Source: Salipaludibacillus keqinensis | GTDB lineage: Bacteria; Bacillota; Bacilli; Bacillales; Salisediminibacteriaceae | Assembly: GCF_003226325.1 (NCBI RefSeq) | Contig: NZ_PDOD01000001.1 | Location: 496,001 to 560,000 of the forward strand | Length of the DNA: 64,000 nucleotides | Direction of reading: 5' to 3' | Shown here: positions 60,901 through 64,000 of the stretch, in pieces | Layout of the letters: the number at the start of each line of letters is the position of its first letter | Position numbering within the stretch: position 1 is the stretch's first letter | Notes under the pieces: model-generated | The model's input: the letters and a program-made list of their open reading frames with translations, nothing else | Told to the model about the DNA's origin: nothing | Databases searched by the model: none | Made by a program: the position numbers and the translations under genes

Positions 60901-60945
60901 ATAATGAACAAAGTATGATTTACAAACGAAAGCGAGGAACATACT

Positions 60946-62262
60946 GTGCCAAAACCAGTATTAGCCATTGTTGGAAGACCTAATGTAGGAAAATCCACAA
61001 TTTTTAACCGAATAGTAGGAGAACGAGTAGCCATCGTCGAAGATAAACCTGGAGTGACGAGAGATCGTATTTACAGTTCAGGTGAATGGCTAGAACATGA
61101 ATTTTATATTATTGATACAGGCGGTATTGAAATAGGGGACGAGCCTTTATTTGAGCAAGTAAGAATTCAAGCCGAGTTAGCGATTGAGGAAGCGGATGTG
61201 ATTTGTTTCGTCGTTAACGGGCGTGAAGGACTGACAGCAGCCGATGAAGAAGTTTCTCAAATTCTTCAGCGTTCAAGAAAGCCGGTCGTAGTAGCTGTCA
61301 ACAAAATGGACGACCATTCCATGCATGAGAAACTTTATGAATTCTACAGTCTAGGTGTAGGAGAAGTTTATCCGATCTCTGGTTCTCATGGTTTAGGGAT
61401 AGGGGATTTATTAGACCATGCAGTTGAAAGTTTCCCGAAAGTAGAGGAAGATGCATACGGAGAAGATACGATTCGAATGAGCTTAATTGGACGTCCTAAC
61501 GTAGGTAAATCGTCGTTAGTGAATGCCATTTTAGGCGAAGAGAGAGTCATTGTCAGTAGCATTCCAGGAACGACTCGTGATGCTATTGATACTCCTTTTA
61601 CGAAGGATGATCAAGAGTATGTAGTCATTGATACTGCTGGAATGAGAAAGCGCGGTAAAGTTTACGAATCTACAGAAAAATACAGTGTGTTAAGAGCATT
61701 AAAGGCGATTGAACGGTCTGATGTTGTTCTTGTAGTTATTAATGCTGAAGAAGGAATCATTGAACAAGATAAAAAAATTGCTGGATACGCTCATGAAGCT
61801 GGTAGGGCTATTTTAATCGTGGTCAACAAATGGGATGCTGTGGAGAAGGATGACAAAACAATGAGAGAATTTGAACAAAAAATTCGCGATCATTTTTTAT
61901 TCCTTGATTACGCTCCAATAATATTTTTATCAGCCTTAACAAAAAGAAGACTTCAGCATTTATTGCCGGCTGTTAATCAAGTTAGTGAATCACATAATCT
62001 TCGGGTACAAACTCATGTTCTAAATGATGTAATTGTGGATGCAGTTACGATGAATCCTACACCTACGGATCATGGGGGAAGAAGATTGAGAATTAATTAC
62101 TCCACTCAAGTTTCAGTGGCACCTCCAACATTTATCATCTTTGTCAACGATCCTGAACTACTTCATTTCTCTTACAAGAGGTATTTAGAGAATAAAATTC
62201 GAGAAGCATTCAACTTTGTTGGTACACCTATTCATATTATTGCTCGTAAAAAAAGTCATTAA
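60946..62262 (+). CDS. der: Ribosome assembly GTPase Der (EngA)
   Basis: A 438-residue protein with two tandem GTPase domains and a C-terminal KH-like domain. Each GTPase has its own P-loop (GRPNVGKST near residue 9 and [10 protein letters not shown] near 183), DTGG or DTAGM switch motifs and NKMD or NKWD. It is essential for 50S subunit assembly. It starts with GTG behind GAGGAAC. The leader contains an unusual hairpin. plsY and gpsA follow on the same strand. Confidence 0.97.
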   Translation: MPKPVLAIVGRPNVGKSTIFNRIVGERVAIVEDKPGVTRDRIYSSGEWLEHEFYIIDTGGIEIGDEPLFEQVRIQAELAIEEADVICFVVNGREGLTAADEEVSQILQRSRKPVVVAVNKMDDHSMHEKLYEFYSLGVGEVYPISGSHGLGIGDLLDHAVESFPKVEEDAYGEDTIRMSLIGRPNVGKSSLVNAILGEERVIVSSIPGTTRDAIDTPFTKDDQEYVVIDTAGMRKRGKVYESTEKYSVLRALKAIERSDVVLVVINAEEGIIEQDKKIAGYAHEAGRAILIVVNKWDAVEKDDKTMREFEQKIRDHFLFLDYAPIIFLSALTKRRLQHLLPAVNQVSESHNLRVQTHVLNDVIVDAVTMNPTPTDHGGRRLRINYSTQVSVAPPTFIIFVNDPELLHFSYKRYLENKIREAFNFVGTPIHIIARKKSH

Positions 62263-62290
62263 ATACGAATAAGAGGTTGGGGGGAATTTT

Positions 62291-62905
62291 ATGACGGCGG
62301 TTTTCGCAATTATTTTATCCTACCTTATCGGTGCAGTTAGTTTTAGTTACGTAATCGGTAAACGGTTTAGAAAACTGGATATTCGCGAACATGGTAGTGG
62401 GAATGCAGGAGCAACTAATACACTTAGAGTGATGGGCATCGCTCCTGCTGTTGCCGTGCTATTGCTAGATTGCGGTAAAGGGATTTTAGCTGTATGGATT
62501 GGATATGGTCTATCTGGCGGGGATCCTCTTATTGCAGCAGCAAGCGGTCTGGCGTCGATTTTAGGGCATAATTGGCCAGTTTATTATGGTTTTAGAGGTG
62601 GAAAGGGTGTGGCTACGACGATCGGTGTCGTCGCTACATTAGTGTTTTTCCCTGCGCTCATTTCAGGGATTGTTGCCATACTGGCGATTGTATTTACTAG
62701 ATTTGTATCATTAGGATCACTCCTGTTTATTTTAGGTACAACGTTAATTACGGCCTTATTTTCTGATTATTTTAACGTTCCATTTTATTTTGTTTATTTT
62801 TTACTTTTCATTAGTGGACTTTCAATCTGGAAACATCGGACGAATATAGAGAGATTGGTTAAGGGAGAAGAAAGTAAACTTGGAGAAAAAACATCTGTAA
62901 AATAA
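62291..62905 (+). CDS. plsY: Glycerol-3-phosphate acyltransferase PlsY
   Basis: A 204-residue membrane protein with about five helices that transfers acyl groups from acyl phosphate to glycerol-3-phosphate, the first step of phospholipid synthesis. The three PlsY motifs are visible: HGSGNAGATNTLRVMG near residue 35, GHNWPVYYGFRGGKGVATT near 97 and the C-terminal FISGLSIWKHRTNI. TTGGGGGGA precedes the ATG. It is 14 bp from gpsA, which provides its substrate. Confidence 0.96.
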   Translation: MTAVFAIILSYLIGAVSFSYVIGKRFRKLDIREHGSGNAGATNTLRVMGIAPAVAVLLLDCGKGILAVWIGYGLSGGDPLIAAASGLASILGHNWPVYYGFRGGKGVATTIGVVATLVFFPALISGIVAILAIVFTRFVSLGSLLFILGTTLITALFSDYFNVPFYFVYFLLFISGLSIWKHRTNIERLVKGEESKLGEKTSVK

Positions 62906-62919
62906 TAGGAGGCATACAT

Positions 62920-63969
62920 ATGGCGAACATTGCAGTATTAGGCTCTGGAAGCTGGGGAACGGCATTAAGTATCGTACTGGCAGATAATGGACATCGAGTT
63001 CAGCTATGGGGTCGGTCGAAAGAACAAGTAGATGCCATTAATGAGGATAGAAGAAACACTCGTTATTTACCAGATGTAACTTTGCCGGAAAACATTCATG
63101 CATACACGAATATAGCTGATGCACTAAATGTTGTCGATGCGGTGCTAGTAGTTGTGCCGACAAAAGCCATGAGGGATGTCCTATCGCTTGCGAGAGAACA
63201 CATTTCAGAACCGTTGTTATTCGTCCATGCAAGTAAAGGCATTGAACCAGAGACTCATTTGCGAGTTTCACAGATTATTGAAGAAGTGATACCTGAGACG
63301 AAGAGAAGTTCGGTCGTTGTCCTTTCAGGACCTAGCCATGCGGAAGAAGTCTGTAAACGCCAGCCAACCACTGTCACTAGTTCTTCTCTTCAAATGGAAA
63401 GTGCAGAAGAAGTTCAAGATTTGTTTATGAATCAGCATTTTCGAGTTTATACAAACCCCGACTTAATTGGTGTTGAAATCGGGGGAGCATTGAAAAATAT
63501 TATTGCTATCGGAGCTGGAATGACTAGTGGTTTAGGATTTGGCGATAATGCAAAGGCGGCTCTTATGACACGAGGGTTAGCTGAAATTGCCCGTTTAGGT
63601 ATGAAACTTGGTGCTAATCCCCTTACATTTGCCGGCCTAAGTGGTCTTGGGGATCTCATTGTGACTTGTACTAGTGTTCACAGCCGTAATTGGAGAGCGG
63701 GAAACATGCTTGGAAAAGGAAAAACTGTTGATGAAGTGGAAAGTGAAATGGGAATGGTCGTAGAAGGGATCCGTACAACAAAAGCAGCCTTTCAGGTTTC
63801 ACAGGAAATGAATGTTGAAATGCCGATTACAGAAGAACTATATCAAGTTTTGTTTCATGATAAGTCCCCGAAAGAAGCCGTTTCTGAGCTTATGGGGCGA
63901 GTGAAAAAACATGAAGTAGAAGATCTTAAATTTGGAGATAAAGATCCATTAAATCATTTTGAACCTTGA
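62920..63969 (+). CDS. gpsA: Glycerol-3-phosphate dehydrogenase [NAD(P)+]
   Basis: A 349-residue enzyme that reduces dihydroxyacetone phosphate to glycerol-3-phosphate. It has the N-terminal dinucleotide fold AVLGSGSWGTALSIVLADNG, VHASKGIE, VLSGPSHAEEV and, in the catalytic domain, IGGALKNIIAIGAG with the active Lys near residue 193. TAGGAGG precedes the ATG. The complete frame ends 31 bp before the window end. Together with plsY and plsC it covers phosphatidate synthesis from glycolysis. Confidence 0.97.
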   Translation: MANIAVLGSGSWGTALSIVLADNGHRVQLWGRSKEQVDAINEDRRNTRYLPDVTLPENIHAYTNIADALNVVDAVLVVVPTKAMRDVLSLAREHISEPLLFVHASKGIEPETHLRVSQIIEEVIPETKRSSVVVLSGPSHAEEVCKRQPTTVTSSSLQMESAEEVQDLFMNQHFRVYTNPDLIGVEIGGALKNIIAIGAGMTSGLGFGDNAKAALMTRGLAEIARLGMKLGANPLTFAGLSGLGDLIVTCTSVHSRNWRAGNMLGKGKTVDEVESEMGMVVEGIRTTKAAFQVSQEMNVEMPITEELYQVLFHDKSPKEAVSELMGRVKKHEVEDLKFGDKDPLNHFEP

Positions 63970-64000
63970 TAATGACTTTGCTCACCATTTCCTCACTTAT

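Overview
The window is a low-GC Gram-positive chromosome segment from an endospore-forming Bacillaceae. The evidence is a dense set of sporulation and germination genes (dacF-spoIIAA-spoIIAB-sigF, spoVA genes, dacB-spmA-spmB, sleB-ypeB), Bacillus-type gene order, strong GGAGG ribosome-binding sites and frequent TTG/GTG starts. Rather acidic proteins, above all one lipoprotein at 33228-34043, hint at a halotolerant relative such as the Halobacillus/Pontibacillus group; that placement is an inference. No tRNA, rRNA, insertion sequence, prophage or CRISPR array was seen. Nearly everything is chromosomal core.

Layout. 1-2568: nucleoside phosphorylases, namely two tandem purine nucleoside phosphorylases (the first cut by the window edge) and pdp. 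2917-7942: dacF, the spoIIA operon with a good sigma-H promoter, then spoVAEA-spoVAF behind a near-perfect sigma-G promoter. 8039-9667: lysine riboswitch and lysA. 9895-10329: ppiB. 10397-14766: FMN riboswitch and ribDE-ribBA-ribH-ribT. 14783-17324: a DUF309 gene, scpA-scpB and ypuI. 17454-22027: a SpoVA channel module (YhcN/YlaJ lipoprotein, SpoVAC, SpoVAD, SpoVAEb) flanked by two reversed DUF421 genes. 22200-25323: dacB-spmA-spmB and rluB. 25418-31704: resABC (cytochrome c maturation) and the resDE two-component system. 31885-37887: moaB, a PduO-type cobalamin adenosyltransferase, a SurA_N lipoprotein, serA, a GntR/FCD regulator, a Crp/Fnr regulator and ferredoxin. 38134-43149: ypbB-recS-ypbD followed by small poorly known genes. 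43547-49413: fhs, ypbG, a CarH/LitR-like MerR-B12 regulator, mecB and gudB. 49504-63969: ypdA, ansA, prsW, a small zinc-ribbon protein, sleB-ypeB, ypfA, cmk-plsC-ypfD, fni, yphA, der, plsY and gpsA.

Points most worth attention: (1) a MerR regulator with a predicted adenosylcobalamin domain, preceded by three exactly phased 11-bp repeats overlapping a promoter, which looks like a self-controlled B12 light switch; (2) a second purine nucleoside phosphorylase that has lost both purine-recognition residues kept in its neighbour; (3) the spoVA operon split in two, with the AC-AD-AEb part embedded between DUF421 genes; (4) a Crp/Fnr regulator that appears to start at ATT; (5) a perfect cre inside a strong promoter upstream of fhs; (6) several small genes (32-92 codons), including a 55-residue zinc-ribbon protein before sleB.

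Start codons were often moved from the longest reading frame to the start best placed behind a ribosome-binding site; the reason is given in each entry. Functions are assigned from recognised motifs and gene order, without database searches.
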